Below, piece by piece: positions 49,754-58,399 of a stretch of DNA of 64,000 bases; the stretch's first letter is position 1; every line of letters starts with the position of its first letter. The notes under the pieces are model-generated. The model was not told the origin of the DNA. It did no database searches and saw only the letters and a list, made by a program, of their open reading frames with translations. A program made the position numbers and the translations under genes. This stretch comes from Alkalicoccobacillus gibsonii. GTDB taxonomy: Bacteria; Bacillota; Bacilli; Bacillales; Bacillaceae_D. The DNA lies in the NCBI RefSeq assembly GCF_016798245.1, contig NZ_JAEUZA010000005.1:186001-250000 (forward strand), written 5' to 3'.

Positions 49754-51784
49754 TTAACGAAGATTTGATTCTAGGATGGAAGCGACTTTATCGACCACAT
49801 ACCCGCTTCCTCCCTTATCACTCACATCATCAATCATCATCACAACAAGTAGCTCTGGATCGTCGTTTGCTTCAAGAGCTACAAACCAACCATGCTCCTG
49901 TCCTGGCTTATCTTTTGTCGCCTTCAGTTCAGCTGTTCCCGTTTTACCAGCAATTCGAACACCCTCAACTGCTGCAGCTTTTGCTGTTCCCTTTGAATCT
50001 TCAAGGACATCAACCAGATCCTGTTGAAGTAGCTCCGCGTGTTCTGGTGTCATGAGTCCCTCTTTCCACATTCCTGATTTCTCATCAAGCTCAAGAACTG
50101 GTTTAATCATGTTTCCTTCATTCACTAATGTTGTAAATGTTAATCCAAGATGAAGAGGATTCATCTGAATTTGACCCTGTCCATATCCACTGTCCGCCAG
50201 TTGAATATCATTTGTCATACTGCCTTCAGCCGTTAATGAAGATGTATGGAACAGCGGGATGGGAAGATCTTCACCAAAGCCAAATTCATTGGCCCGATTT
50301 GTAAATTCCTCTTCCCCTAAATTTAAGGCCTGTTGTGCAAAGTAGATATTATCTGAATACACTAGTGCCTTACGAAGATCAATTGGCTCACCGTAATCAT
50401 TAACACGAGTGACCTCATAGCCACCCCAATCAGATCCTTCTGGCTGCCAGCTTTTCCCGTCTACATCCATCGTTTCATTTGGATCAAGCGTCCCTGCTTC
50501 AAGACCCATAGCAGCGGTTAATAGCTTAAATGTTGATCCTGGTGAATACGTTTGTGCAAAACGATTTAACTGAGGCTCATCCTCAGTATTTATATCTTCA
50601 CGCTGCCTTTGTGTTAAACCAACAGCAGATAAATTAGGATCAATTGAAGGCTTACTAACGAGTGCCAGCACCTGTCCATTTGTCGGATGGATCGCTGTCG
50701 CCGTACCTGAATCATCTCCAATTTCATCAGAGATTTCCTGTTGTAAATCCATATCGATAGTCAGCGTAATGTCTTCTCCATCCTCCGCTTCCGTCTCCAA
50801 AATAGCCTCTTCTCTCTCTTCACCATTGGTCGTATAGAGAACGCCACCGCTTTTGCCACGAAGTCGTTCTTCATATGCCCGCTCGAGTCCCGTTTGGCCT
50901 AGCTTATCGTTTGGTCCGTAGCCCTTATCTTTAAATTCCTCAAGCTGCTCCGCAGTAATGTCACGGATATACCCTGTTAGATGAGCCGCGCTCTCTCCGT
51001 AAGGGTATTCGCGTCCGTCAATCTCACTGTAACTTGCTCCAGGAATACCTTCTCTTAATTCTTTTTCAGCCCAGTCAATCTGGGAAGCCGGTGCAAAATG
51101 GATAGGCACAAACGCTTCATCCGTGACCCATGATTGATCAAGCCTAGACTCGATTGTTTCACGAGATACGCCCGTTACCTCTGAAAACTCGTTGACAAAG
51201 TCTTCTCGATTCTCCATTCTTTCAATCACGCCACCAATTTGTAAAACCTTCCCGTTAACTGCAAGTCCGTTCCCATTTCGATCATAGATCTCCCCTCGAG
51301 TTGGCTGAATGGAAGCAAGCTCAAATCCACCTCCTTCAGACAAAGTAGGATAGACGAGTGTATCCTGCCAATTAACCACCCATTGATCCCCTTCTTCTTG
51401 CTCTTCAAGGGTTAAGGAAATGTCTTCTTCAAATGCCAGCTCACCAATTGGCGTGGAAACCTCAACATTTAAAGGAACCGTATAAACGCCATCCTCTGGA
51501 GCGTCCTCTTCCGCATCTTCTGGGTAAACCGCTTCCAGTTGAAGTGAATTTGCTTGCATCTGCTCATACAGTGTAGTCATTCGTTCTATATATTCATCCT
51601 GCGTTACATCCTGTTTTGTTGCTTCATCAAGCTTTGCATACATTTCTTCATATTGTTCAGCTGACCAATTCTCTAAAAATGCATTCAACGTTTCCTTTGG
51701 ATCAGGTTCGTCTCCAAAACAACCTGTTAATAGGAGGCTTGTTGCGAGACCTGTCACTATTAATCCGTTTCTAGTATGACGCAC
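49754..51784 (-). CDS. pbpC: Class B penicillin-binding protein (PBP3/PbpC-like transpeptidase, MecA N-terminal type)
   Basis: Lipoprotein-type transpeptidase that crosslinks peptidoglycan. 676 residues: lipobox LLLTGC (Cys22), an NTF2-like MecA_N domain (about 28-145), a dimerisation domain (EIYDRNGNGLAVNG...) and a transpeptidase domain with Ser417 in SPGSTFKL (SxxK), YSDNIYF (SxN, Ser477) and AGKTGTAEL (KTG, Lys614). The MecA_N type is linked to low beta-lactam affinity in relatives; resistance here is not shown. Strongly acidic. Confidence 0.93.
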   Translation of the reverse strand: MRHTRNGLIVTGLATSLLLTGCFGDEPDPKETLNAFLENWSAEQYEEMYAKLDEATKQDVTQDEYIERMTTLYEQMQANSLQLEAVYPEDAEEDAPEDGVYTVPLNVEVSTPIGELAFEEDISLTLEEQEEGDQWVVNWQDTLVYPTLSEGGGFELASIQPTRGEIYDRNGNGLAVNGKVLQIGGVIERMENREDFVNEFSEVTGVSRETIESRLDQSWVTDEAFVPIHFAPASQIDWAEKELREGIPGASYSEIDGREYPYGESAAHLTGYIRDITAEQLEEFKDKGYGPNDKLGQTGLERAYEERLRGKSGGVLYTTNGEEREEAILETEAEDGEDITLTIDMDLQQEISDEIGDDSGTATAIHPTNGQVLALVSKPSIDPNLSAVGLTQRQREDINTEDEPQLNRFAQTYSPGSTFKLLTAAMGLEAGTLDPNETMDVDGKSWQPEGSDWGGYEVTRVNDYGEPIDLRKALVYSDNIYFAQQALNLGEEEFTNRANEFGFGEDLPIPLFHTSSLTAEGSMTNDIQLADSGYGQGQIQMNPLHLGLTFTTLVNEGNMIKPVLELDEKSGMWKEGLMTPEHAELLQQDLVDVLEDSKGTAKAAAVEGVRIAGKTGTAELKATKDKPGQEHGWFVALEANDDPELLVVMMIDDVSDKGGSGYVVDKVASILESNLR

Positions 51785-51917
51785 GTCTATCTCACCTTTC
51801 GATGCCTAAAATAATCAATCTATGTATCTGAAAACAGTTTATCACATTCTTATAGACTTATTGGCGTTTTTTGTCAAAGAAATTCTTGTAGGTGTTTACC
51901 AAGAACATTTACGCAAA

Positions 51918-52064
51918 TACATCGGAAAAAGGAGAGATTACATCCAGATACTGAGCATATACATCGAGAAATGTGGCAATACATCCGATCGCGTGCTAAA
52001 TACATCACAAACATTCACAAATACATCAGGATCTCACATTCATACATCCACATTCACTCCATAC
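51918..52064. repeat. Short phased array: seven TACATC motifs every 20-21 bp
   Basis: TACATC occurs at 51918, 51939, 51960, 51980, 52001, 52022 and 52043 (spacing 21, 21, 20, 21, 21, 21), with an eighth partial TACA at 52062. The sequence between motifs is not conserved. On the minus strand the motif is GATGTA. It starts right after the nitroreductase terminator T-run and ends about 130 bp upstream of the PBP gene start. The remaining part of the 51785-52114 gap holds only AT-rich upstream DNA of the PBP gene. Confidence 0.8.
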
Positions 52065-52101
52065 AAAAAAACCGATTGATTCTCACTCAGAATCAATCGG
52101 T
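52065..52101 (-). terminator. Terminator after the nitroreductase gene
   Basis: ACCGATTGATTCT/AGAATCAATCGGT is a perfect 13-bp stem with six or more T residues on the minus strand. Confidence 0.92.
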
Positions 52102-52114
52102 CACAACCATCTCT

Positions 52115-52675
52115 CTAGTGATGTTGATCAATAATCGTTAGTTTCTCACGAATATCTGTCCGTTTCTTCGCTTTTGGTACATCTTTAATGTATCCAAGCA
52201 TAAGTGTTGCAACGATCTTCTCTCCAGGTTTTACACCAATCTTTTCTCTGAAAGCTGGATTGTAGATCCAATCGTTAGAGCGCCAGATCATACCAATATC
52301 CCGTGCCCAGGCTGCTAGTTGGAAGTTTTGAATGAGTGCACTTACAGCTGCATGATCTTCATCCCATGTTTTTTGGCGTGGATCTTCTGGCATAACCACC
52401 ACGAGATGGGCTGGAATCGATCGAAAATGATCTGCTTTTCGTTTCACACCTTCTGATACTTCCCCATTTGGAGCGGGCTGTGCATCAATAAATGCTTGAA
52501 CAAACGTTTCCGTCCCTTCTCCATTATATAAAAGAAAGCGCCATGGCTCAGTCATCTTGTGATTTGGTGCCCATTTTGCCACTTCAAGTAAATCAATGAT
52601 TTCCTCTGTTGATACCGGATCTGGTTTAAAGCTTGTAATGGAACGTCTATTACGGATAATTTCATCAATCTTCAT
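52115..52675 (-). CDS. Nitroreductase family protein (FMN-dependent, YdjA-like)
   Basis: 186 residues. RNRRSITSFKPDPVSTEEIIDLLEVAKWAPNHKMTEPWRFL is the N-terminal FMN-binding block; AAVSALIQNFQLAAWARDIGMIWRSNDW and VATLMLGYIKD complete the small-nitroreductase fold. It probably reduces quinones or nitro compounds with NAD(P)H; the substrate is unknown. A GGAGGAAC ribosome site precedes the start. A Fur-like box sits 27-41 bp upstream, which would tie it to iron limitation. Confidence 0.9.
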   Translation of the reverse strand: MKIDEIIRNRRSITSFKPDPVSTEEIIDLLEVAKWAPNHKMTEPWRFLLYNGEGTETFVQAFIDAQPAPNGEVSEGVKRKADHFRSIPAHLVVVMPEDPRQKTWDEDHAAVSALIQNFQLAAWARDIGMIWRSNDWIYNPAFREKIGVKPGEKIVATLMLGYIKDVPKAKKRTDIREKLTIIDQHH

Positions 52676-52701
52676 CTATGTTCCTCCTAGTTAAAGCTCA
52701 C

Positions 52702-52716
52702 TAATAATCATTCTCA
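52702..52716. promoter_or_regulatory. Fur-like box between the nitroreductase and bmr operon
   Basis: The minus strand reads TGAGAATGATTATTA, matching 12 of 14 defined positions of the 7-1-7 Fur consensus. Confidence 0.6.
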
Positions 52717-52783
52717 ATTAAACCTTAACTCACTCTGTCGATGTTTGCAAGAAAATTTTTGCATTGATTATTGTAAAAAACTG

Positions 52784-52812
52784 TTGCTATCTGGAAAGAG
52801 TCTCGTTAGAAT
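52784..52812 (+). promoter_or_regulatory. Promoter of the bmr leader and exporter operon
   Basis: TTGCTA, 17-bp spacer and TAGAAT on the plus strand, about 50 bp before the leader ORF. Confidence 0.65.
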
Positions 52813-52861
52813 GAAGAAGATTAAAAACATTCAAGATATTAAAAGGAAGGAGCGAAGAGTC

Positions 52862-52936
52862 ATGGAAAACGTACATCAGCATCATACATTAATTTCATAC
52901 TCGCATAGCTCCGCCATACTACGATTCTATTCTTAA
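52862..52936 (+). CDS. 24-residue leader peptide of the bmrCD-type operon (BmrB-like role)
   Basis: ATG 52862 has AAGGAG 9 nt upstream. The product begins MENVHQHHTLISYSHSS and ends AILRFYS, then TAA; it is rich in His and Ser. It is followed by a stable hairpin and a terminator, and then by the exporter genes. In B. subtilis bmrB encodes a leader peptide whose translation controls attenuation of bmrCD; that one is longer (54 residues as I recall). Function by analogy and position. Confidence 0.7.
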   Translation: MENVHQHHTLISYSHSSAILRFYS

Positions 52937-52952
52937 ACCATTAAGGATGTAG

Positions 52953-52976
52953 GTGAGCTGTGTTTTAACAGCTTAC
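52953..52976 (+). promoter_or_regulatory. Hairpin between leader ORF and terminator
   Basis: GTGAGCTGT-N6-ACAGCTTAC forms a 9-bp stem. Its 5' arm can partly pair with AGCTC inside the leader ORF, and its 3' arm (GCTTAC) with GTATAGC in the terminator, so alternative folds are possible. Confidence 0.6.
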
Positions 52977-52994
52977 AATGAACTCATTTATTCA

Positions 52995-53024
52995 GGGGTA
53001 CCGTGTATAGCGGTGCCCCTTTTT
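52995..53024 (+). terminator. Attenuator terminator before bmrC
   Basis: GGGGTACCG-TGTATAG-CGGTGCCCC is followed by TTTTTGTTTTG, 35 bp before the bmrC start. Confidence 0.9.
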
Positions 53025-53058
53025 GTTTTGTCTTTTTACTTTATTTGCAGGGGATGTG

Positions 53059-54810
53059 TTGCATGTGTTGCGTGTGTTTAGTCAATTATCATGGTTTTTT
53101 AAAGAGCAGTGGAGGCGGTATACCGTTGCCATTATTCTACTCGTCATTGTCAGTTTTATCGATTTAATGCCAGCACGATTACTTGGCCTCATTGTTGATG
53201 ACTTTCAAGGTGGTGCTCTTTCGGTAGACAAAGGGTTAATGTACATTGGTGTGTTTCTGGTTATCGCATTTTCCAGCTACGGCCTGACGTATACTTGGAT
53301 GTCTAAGCTTTTTGGAGGAGCCCTACTTGTTGAACGGAAATTACGATCCCGTTTTATGAATCATTTATTACGTATGGACATTCCATTTTATGAAAAACGA
53401 AAAACAGGAGACTTAATGGCTCAGGGAACGAATGATTTAAAAGCGGTGAGTATGACTGCTGGGTTTGGAATCTTAACGTTAGTTGATTCAGTTGTATTTA
53501 TGCTCATTATATTAGGTGCCATGATGATCCTTGTGGATTGGAAGCTAACCTTAGCGGCGGTCCTTCCTCTTCCTCTGATTGGAATCATGATCTCCATCCT
53601 TGGCATAAAGATTCACGCCCGCTTCACAAAGGCGCAAGAAGCATTTGGATCTCTTAATGGCCGCGTATTGGAATCCGTTGCTGGAATGCGAGTCATTCGA
53701 GCATTTAGACGGGAACGACATGACGAAAACAAATTCTTAACTATGAGTGAAGATGTTTATAAACGTAATCTAGAGGTTGCAAAAATTGAATCGTTTTTTG
53801 AGCCTGTTGTTAACATTGTTGTTGCACTTAGCTATGTCATTGGTCTTGGTTATGGTTCTTATCTTGTATTTGCGCAAACCATTACTTTAGGTCAGCTCAT
53901 TACCTTTAACGTGTACCTCGGGATGATGATTTGGCCGATGTTTGCGATTGGAGAGTTAATAAACATTATGCAACGAGGCGCGGCTTCCTTGCAGCGAGTG
54001 GATCAAACCTTGGCGGTCGAGCAAGCTGTACCTGATCCGAGTCATTCAGCTCAATCAGACCCACTGGCAAATGTAGCATTTCATCATGTGACATTCGGCT
54101 ATCCTTCATCTAGTCAGAAACAACTGAAGGATCTCTCCATTATGATTCAATCAGGAGAAACGATTGGCGTTGTGGGAAAAACAGGCAGCGGTAAATCGAC
54201 ATTTATCAAGCAATTGTTAAAATACTATCCAGCAGGAACTGGAGACGTTCATGTTGGAAAACAACCGATTACTAATCAAAGCAAGCTTCAGGTCCGCTCT
54301 AAGATTGGCTACGTCCCTCAGGACCATATCTTATTTTCGAAAACGGTTCGAGAAAACATTTTATTTGGAAAACCAGATGCGACAGACCATGAACTTGATG
54401 AAGCCATTCGGGTCTCTGCTTTTGACCAGGATCTAGCCTTCCTGCCGGATGGTCTTGATACTCTCGTTGGTGAGAATGGGGTCTCGTTGTCGGGGGGACA
54501 AAAGCAACGGATCTCAATTGCACGTGCACTCATTGCGGCACCACCTATCTTAATCCTTGATGACTCGTTATCAGCGGTAGATGCTAAAACGGAAGCTAAA
54601 ATCGTCTCGAACCTACGCGCGGTACGTCAAGGTTTAACAACAATTATCACAGCTCATCGAATGTCCGCGGTGGAACAAGCTGATCAAATCCTTGTTCTTG
54701 AAGATGGAGAAAAAGCTGAGCTTGGTACTCATAGCGAATTAATGAACGAACGTGGATGGTATTTCGAACAAGTTCGTGAACAAACAAGAGGAATGGAACA
54801 GGGGGTGTAA
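53059..54810 (+). CDS. bmrC: ABC exporter half-transporter, BmrC-like (degenerate ATP site subunit)
   Basis: Half of a heterodimeric multidrug exporter. About 584 residues: six membrane helices, then an ATPase domain with Walker A GVVGKTGSGKST, signature LSGGQKQR and Walker B ILILDDSLSAVD. Asp502 replaces the catalytic Glu, the hallmark of the BmrC-type non-catalytic site. FYEKRKTGDLMAQGTNDLKAVSMTAGFGILTLVDS is close to BmrC/YheI. The frame extends upstream to ATG 53023 within the attenuator, but AGGGG precedes TTG 53059 (or GTG 53065), which fits the family start. Confidence 0.92.
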   Translation: MHVLRVFSQLSWFFKEQWRRYTVAIILLVIVSFIDLMPARLLGLIVDDFQGGALSVDKGLMYIGVFLVIAFSSYGLTYTWMSKLFGGALLVERKLRSRFMNHLLRMDIPFYEKRKTGDLMAQGTNDLKAVSMTAGFGILTLVDSVVFMLIILGAMMILVDWKLTLAAVLPLPLIGIMISILGIKIHARFTKAQEAFGSLNGRVLESVAGMRVIRAFRRERHDENKFLTMSEDVYKRNLEVAKIESFFEPVVNIVVALSYVIGLGYGSYLVFAQTITLGQLITFNVYLGMMIWPMFAIGELINIMQRGAASLQRVDQTLAVEQAVPDPSHSAQSDPLANVAFHHVTFGYPSSSQKQLKDLSIMIQSGETIGVVGKTGSGKSTFIKQLLKYYPAGTGDVHVGKQPITNQSKLQVRSKIGYVPQDHILFSKTVRENILFGKPDATDHELDEAIRVSAFDQDLAFLPDGLDTLVGENGVSLSGGQKQRISIARALIAAPPILILDDSLSAVDAKTEAKIVSNLRAVRQGLTTIITAHRMSAVEQADQILVLEDGEKAELGTHSELMNERGWYFEQVREQTRGMEQGV

Positions 54811-54812
54811 TC

Positions 54813-56822
54813 ATGAGTACAGAAAAACGTTTATATCAATACGCACTCACAAGTAAGAACACGATCATCATTGCTCTACTCCTACTTAGTGTATCAGTAG
54901 CCGCATCGTTAACGGGTCCATTCATCGCTAAGACCATTATTGATAATCACATCTCTAGTATTGATGAGGCATGGTATGTGACAGATAGCGGAGGTCAATC
55001 TGTTGAATACGCGGGAACGACTTACACGCGCAGTGGCAATCTATCTGCTGCAGAACAAACGGGAGAAGCCATCTATATTCATCAAGACGGCTTGGACTTT
55101 TATGTCACGTCCACTCCATTACCAGACGGTGAAATAGTGTATCAGGATGACGTGCTTCAAGTCACAAATCCAGACGGTACATTTGAAGCAGCAGCCCAAA
55201 CGCTCTCAACCGATCAAGTCATGGCCTTTTACCAGCCTGAGATTCAACCGATCATCATGCTTCTTGGGCTGTATCTCGCTCTAATCGTTGGCTCTTCTTT
55301 CTTCCAATACGGCCAAAGATACTTGCTGCAAAAATCAGCAAATCGCATCATTCAGCGAATCCGAACAGATGCATTTAATCATTTGTCTCGCTTACCGGTT
55401 CGATTCTTTGATCATCTTCCAGCGGGTAAAATCGTTTCTCGTGTGACAAATGATACGGAAGCCATTCGTGAATTATATATGACCGTTTTGGCTAACTTTT
55501 TCTCAAGTGCCATTTCAATTATTGGTGTGTATATTGCATTATTTTTATTAGATGTCAGACTTGGTCTAATTACACTCGTTCTGCTTCCCATCTTATATCT
55601 TTGGATGAAGCTTTACCGGAAGTACTCTGTTGACTACAATCGAAACATTCGATCGAAGATTAGTGAGATTAACGCTGCCATGAACGAAAACATTCAAGGC
55701 ATGCCAATCATCCAAGCCTTTAATCGAGAGAAACAGCAGGCCACAGAATTTGAGCGTTTGAATAAGGAGCATTATGGATTCCAGACAAACATGCTTCGCT
55801 TAAATTCTTTAACATCTCACAACTTAACAGGTGTGCTAAGAAACCTCGTTTTTGTCGCTTTAATTGTTGTGATAATGGGTGGGGCTGGAGGCGGCGGTTG
55901 GTCTAGCTTCTTAACACTAGGAGTAATCTATGCGTTTGTTGATTATGTCAACCGATTGTTTGAGCCAGTCAGCCAAATTGTGAATCAGCTAGCTAATCTA
56001 GAACAAGCACGTGTATCTGGTGACCGTGTGTTTGAGCTAATGGATAAAGATGGCACTGATGTTGATGATTCAGCGATCGAACGCCCTCGTGGAGAAGTAG
56101 CCTTTAATCATGTATCATTTGCGTACAAGGACGAGGAATACGTATTAAAAGATCTAACATTTCAAGCTGATCCTGGGGAAACGATTGCCCTTGTTGGACA
56201 TACGGGCTCAGGTAAAAGCTCGATTATGAATCTACTCTTTCGTTTCTATGATTGTCAAAAAGGTGAGATTCTGATTGATGGCAAAAGTACAAAAGACATC
56301 TCTCCACAAGGCTTACGTGAGCATATGGGAATCGTGTTACAGGAGCCCTATCTTTTTACCGGCACGATTGCTTCAAATGTAGCAATGGAAAACCCTGATA
56401 TTACAAGAGAGCAAATTGAACGTGCCATTGATTTAGTTGGTGGTACTGAGCTGTTTAAAAGCTTACCTAACGGACTTGATGAAGTGGTACAGGAGAAAGG
56501 AAATACACTTTCTAGCGGTCAGAGACAATTGATAAGCTTTGCACGGGCTCTCGTTGCCGATCCTGCTATCCTTGTTTTAGATGAAGCGACATCCAGTATT
56601 GATACGGAAACGGAAGGACTTATCCAAAAGGGTATGGAATCCTTAAAGACGGGGCGCACCACATTTATCATCGCTCACCGCCTGTCTACGATCCAGGACG
56701 CTGATCAGATCTTAGTCTTAAACCGTGGAGAGATTATTGAACAAGGAAATCACGAAGAACTAATGAAGCTAGACGGTTCCTATGCCCAAATGTATCGTCT
56801 CCAAAAAAATGAAGCGAGTTAA
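54813..56822 (+). CDS. bmrD: ABC exporter half-transporter, BmrD-like (catalytic subunit)
   Basis: 669 residues. An acidic extracytoplasmic insertion of about 100 residues (EAWYVTDSGGQSVEY...) lies between helices 1 and 2, as in BmrD/YheH. The ATPase domain has GHTGSGKSS (Walker A), the altered signature LSSGQRQL and Walker B ILVLDEATSSID with the catalytic Glu intact. Starts 2 bp after the bmrC stop. Together with BmrC it would export drugs or other amphiphiles. Confidence 0.93.
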   Translation: MSTEKRLYQYALTSKNTIIIALLLLSVSVAASLTGPFIAKTIIDNHISSIDEAWYVTDSGGQSVEYAGTTYTRSGNLSAAEQTGEAIYIHQDGLDFYVTSTPLPDGEIVYQDDVLQVTNPDGTFEAAAQTLSTDQVMAFYQPEIQPIIMLLGLYLALIVGSSFFQYGQRYLLQKSANRIIQRIRTDAFNHLSRLPVRFFDHLPAGKIVSRVTNDTEAIRELYMTVLANFFSSAISIIGVYIALFLLDVRLGLITLVLLPILYLWMKLYRKYSVDYNRNIRSKISEINAAMNENIQGMPIIQAFNREKQQATEFERLNKEHYGFQTNMLRLNSLTSHNLTGVLRNLVFVALIVVIMGGAGGGGWSSFLTLGVIYAFVDYVNRLFEPVSQIVNQLANLEQARVSGDRVFELMDKDGTDVDDSAIERPRGEVAFNHVSFAYKDEEYVLKDLTFQADPGETIALVGHTGSGKSSIMNLLFRFYDCQKGEILIDGKSTKDISPQGLREHMGIVLQEPYLFTGTIASNVAMENPDITREQIERAIDLVGGTELFKSLPNGLDEVVQEKGNTLSSGQRQLISFARALVADPAILVLDEATSSIDTETEGLIQKGMESLKTGRTTFIIAHRLSTIQDADQILVLNRGEIIEQGNHEELMKLDGSYAQMYRLQKNEAS

Positions 56823-56838
56823 TGAGAGGAGTTCCGTT

Positions 56839-57267
56839 TTGAATATTAGACCAATAGACAAAAATGATCCCCATAAGCTAGTTCATTTAATGGAACAGCT
56901 TGGTTACCCAACAACAAAGGAAGATTTAATTCAGCGATTTAATACCCTATCAAAAAACGCGGATTATCATACATTGGTTGTTGAATCAAACAATCAATGT
57001 ATCGGCTTTGCCGGTTTACACCGTGGTCTCTTTTATGAGGCGACCGGTCAATACGTCCGAATTGTTGCCTTTGTGGTTGACGAAGATCAGCGAAGAAATG
57101 GTGTTGGAAAAGCGTTAATTATGGCTATCGAAGACTGGGCTCGGGGGCAAGGTATTGACACACTCGTGTTAAACAGCGGAAACCGCGAGGAACGAGCAGC
57201 AGCACATGCCTTTTATGAGAAAATGGGCTTTCAGGCTAAAAGCACGGGGTTTAGTAAGAAGATTTAA
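56839..57267 (+). CDS. GNAT family N-acetyltransferase
   Basis: 142 residues from TTG 56839 (MNIRPIDKND), preceded by GAGGAG at 7-8 nt; the longer frame starting inside bmrD is not supported. IVAFVVDEDQRRNGVGKALIMAIEDWARGQGIDTLVLNSGN is acetyl-CoA motif A, and AAHAFYEKMGF is motif B. It sits 16 bp after bmrD, so it is probably cotranscribed and may modify a compound the exporter handles; the substrate is unknown. Confidence 0.88.
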   Translation: MNIRPIDKNDPHKLVHLMEQLGYPTTKEDLIQRFNTLSKNADYHTLVVESNNQCIGFAGLHRGLFYEATGQYVRIVAFVVDEDQRRNGVGKALIMAIEDWARGQGIDTLVLNSGNREERAAAHAFYEKMGFQAKSTGFSKKI

Positions 57268-57291
57268 GGAAATGAGCAAATACTTTATCTA

Positions 57292-57326
57292 AAAAGACTG
57301 ATGACTAGGTGGTGTCATCAGTCTTT
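57292..57326 (+). terminator. Terminator of the bmr operon
   Basis: AAAAGACTGATGAC/GTCATCAGTCTTTT stem followed by T residues. Confidence 0.9.
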
Positions 57327-57373
57327 TATGTTTCGTCTACAGCAGTTGAATTTTTTTCATTGCCTCGATTTAA

Positions 57374-58369
57374 CTATTCTCTAGTCAACACACGCTCAAA
57401 CCAATCGATAAATTTGCGACCGTTAATAATGTGACCACCTGAGAAAATATCGCTATCGAATTGGTCCTGCATATTGTTTTCCTTATATACGTTTTTCACT
57501 TGCTCAATAGCCACTTCTACTCCACGAAGCGGGAATACCTTATCTTCGTCTCCTGCTTCTAAAAATAAGGCTCTTGGGGCGATGAGGCGAAGCAGATCCG
57601 GTTGCTCTCCAATGGAGAGGATGCCTGGTATGTAGTTGTCTAGGCAATGATTCCGATCAAGTATGCTGTCCTTAAATGTATTTGCGAAACCTGTTAATAC
57701 TGTTGCTTTTACCCTGGTATCAAGAGCAGAAACCAAGGCAGAGACAAGTCCTCCACCTGAAAATCCTTCAAGTCCAATTTGTTCTTCAGATACATCCGGA
57801 AATGTAGCCATCACATCTATCATTCGTCTTGCTTCAAATACTCTCATGCCTGCTAGGGTTGAACCTGACATCATCAATGCAGCCGCGAGTGTAAAGCACG
57901 AGTTTTTGTTATCCTCTTCCTTGTCTTTCGTAAGTCTGCGATCCCCAAACCCTAGAATTTCAGGGACAAATACTTTAAAACCTTTTTTGACAAGTTGAAC
58001 AGCTAACTGCCGATGAATGCCAGGTTCCCCTTCTTCTTCTGTATCATCTTCGTTTAACCCAACTAACTCTCTACTTCCATACCCATGTCCATGTAGAGCT
58101 AAAATACTCGCAAACTGTGTATGACTTGTTGTATGAGGAGTTAACACATAAAAAGGGATAAACAGATCATCACTTGCTTTAAACCGAAAGCGCTCTCTTG
58201 TGTATCCGATACATTCTACCGTTTCCAGCTTTGTTAAATCGACATCTAAACTTGGTTCAGGGACATCTCCTAGACGTTTTTCTAACTCCATTCTAGCTAA
58301 AGAAGGCTCTAGTACAGTTTGATTTCTCTGTTTGTAAAGGTTTTCAAGAAATTGATCAGGTTCTATCAT
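57374..58369 (-). CDS. Alpha/beta hydrolase (dienelactone hydrolase/acetyl-esterase-like)
   Basis: 331 residues. ILALHGHGYGSRE forms the oxyanion region, GLEGFSGGGLVSALV holds the nucleophile Ser, a later LFLEAGDEDKVFP supplies the Asp and SGGHIINGRKFIDWF the His. There is no signal peptide. It begins about 30 bp after the xylanase gene and has AAAAGGAG at its start, so the two are likely one operon. A deacetylase acting on xylo-oligosaccharides is a reasonable guess but unproven. Confidence 0.85.
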   Translation of the reverse strand: MIEPDQFLENLYKQRNQTVLEPSLARMELEKRLGDVPEPSLDVDLTKLETVECIGYTRERFRFKASDDLFIPFYVLTPHTTSHTQFASILALHGHGYGSRELVGLNEDDTEEEGEPGIHRQLAVQLVKKGFKVFVPEILGFGDRRLTKDKEEDNKNSCFTLAAALMMSGSTLAGMRVFEARRMIDVMATFPDVSEEQIGLEGFSGGGLVSALVSALDTRVKATVLTGFANTFKDSILDRNHCLDNYIPGILSIGEQPDLLRLIAPRALFLEAGDEDKVFPLRGVEVAIEQVKNVYKENNMQDQFDSDIFSGGHIINGRKFIDWFERVLTRE

Positions 58370-58399
58370 TGGTATCCGACTCCTTTTAAACTACTATTC

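Noticed and set aside
53023-53058. bmrC start at ATG 53023
   Set aside because: This ATG lies in the terminator T-run and has no ribosome site; TTG 53059 after AGGGG matches the BmrC N-terminus.
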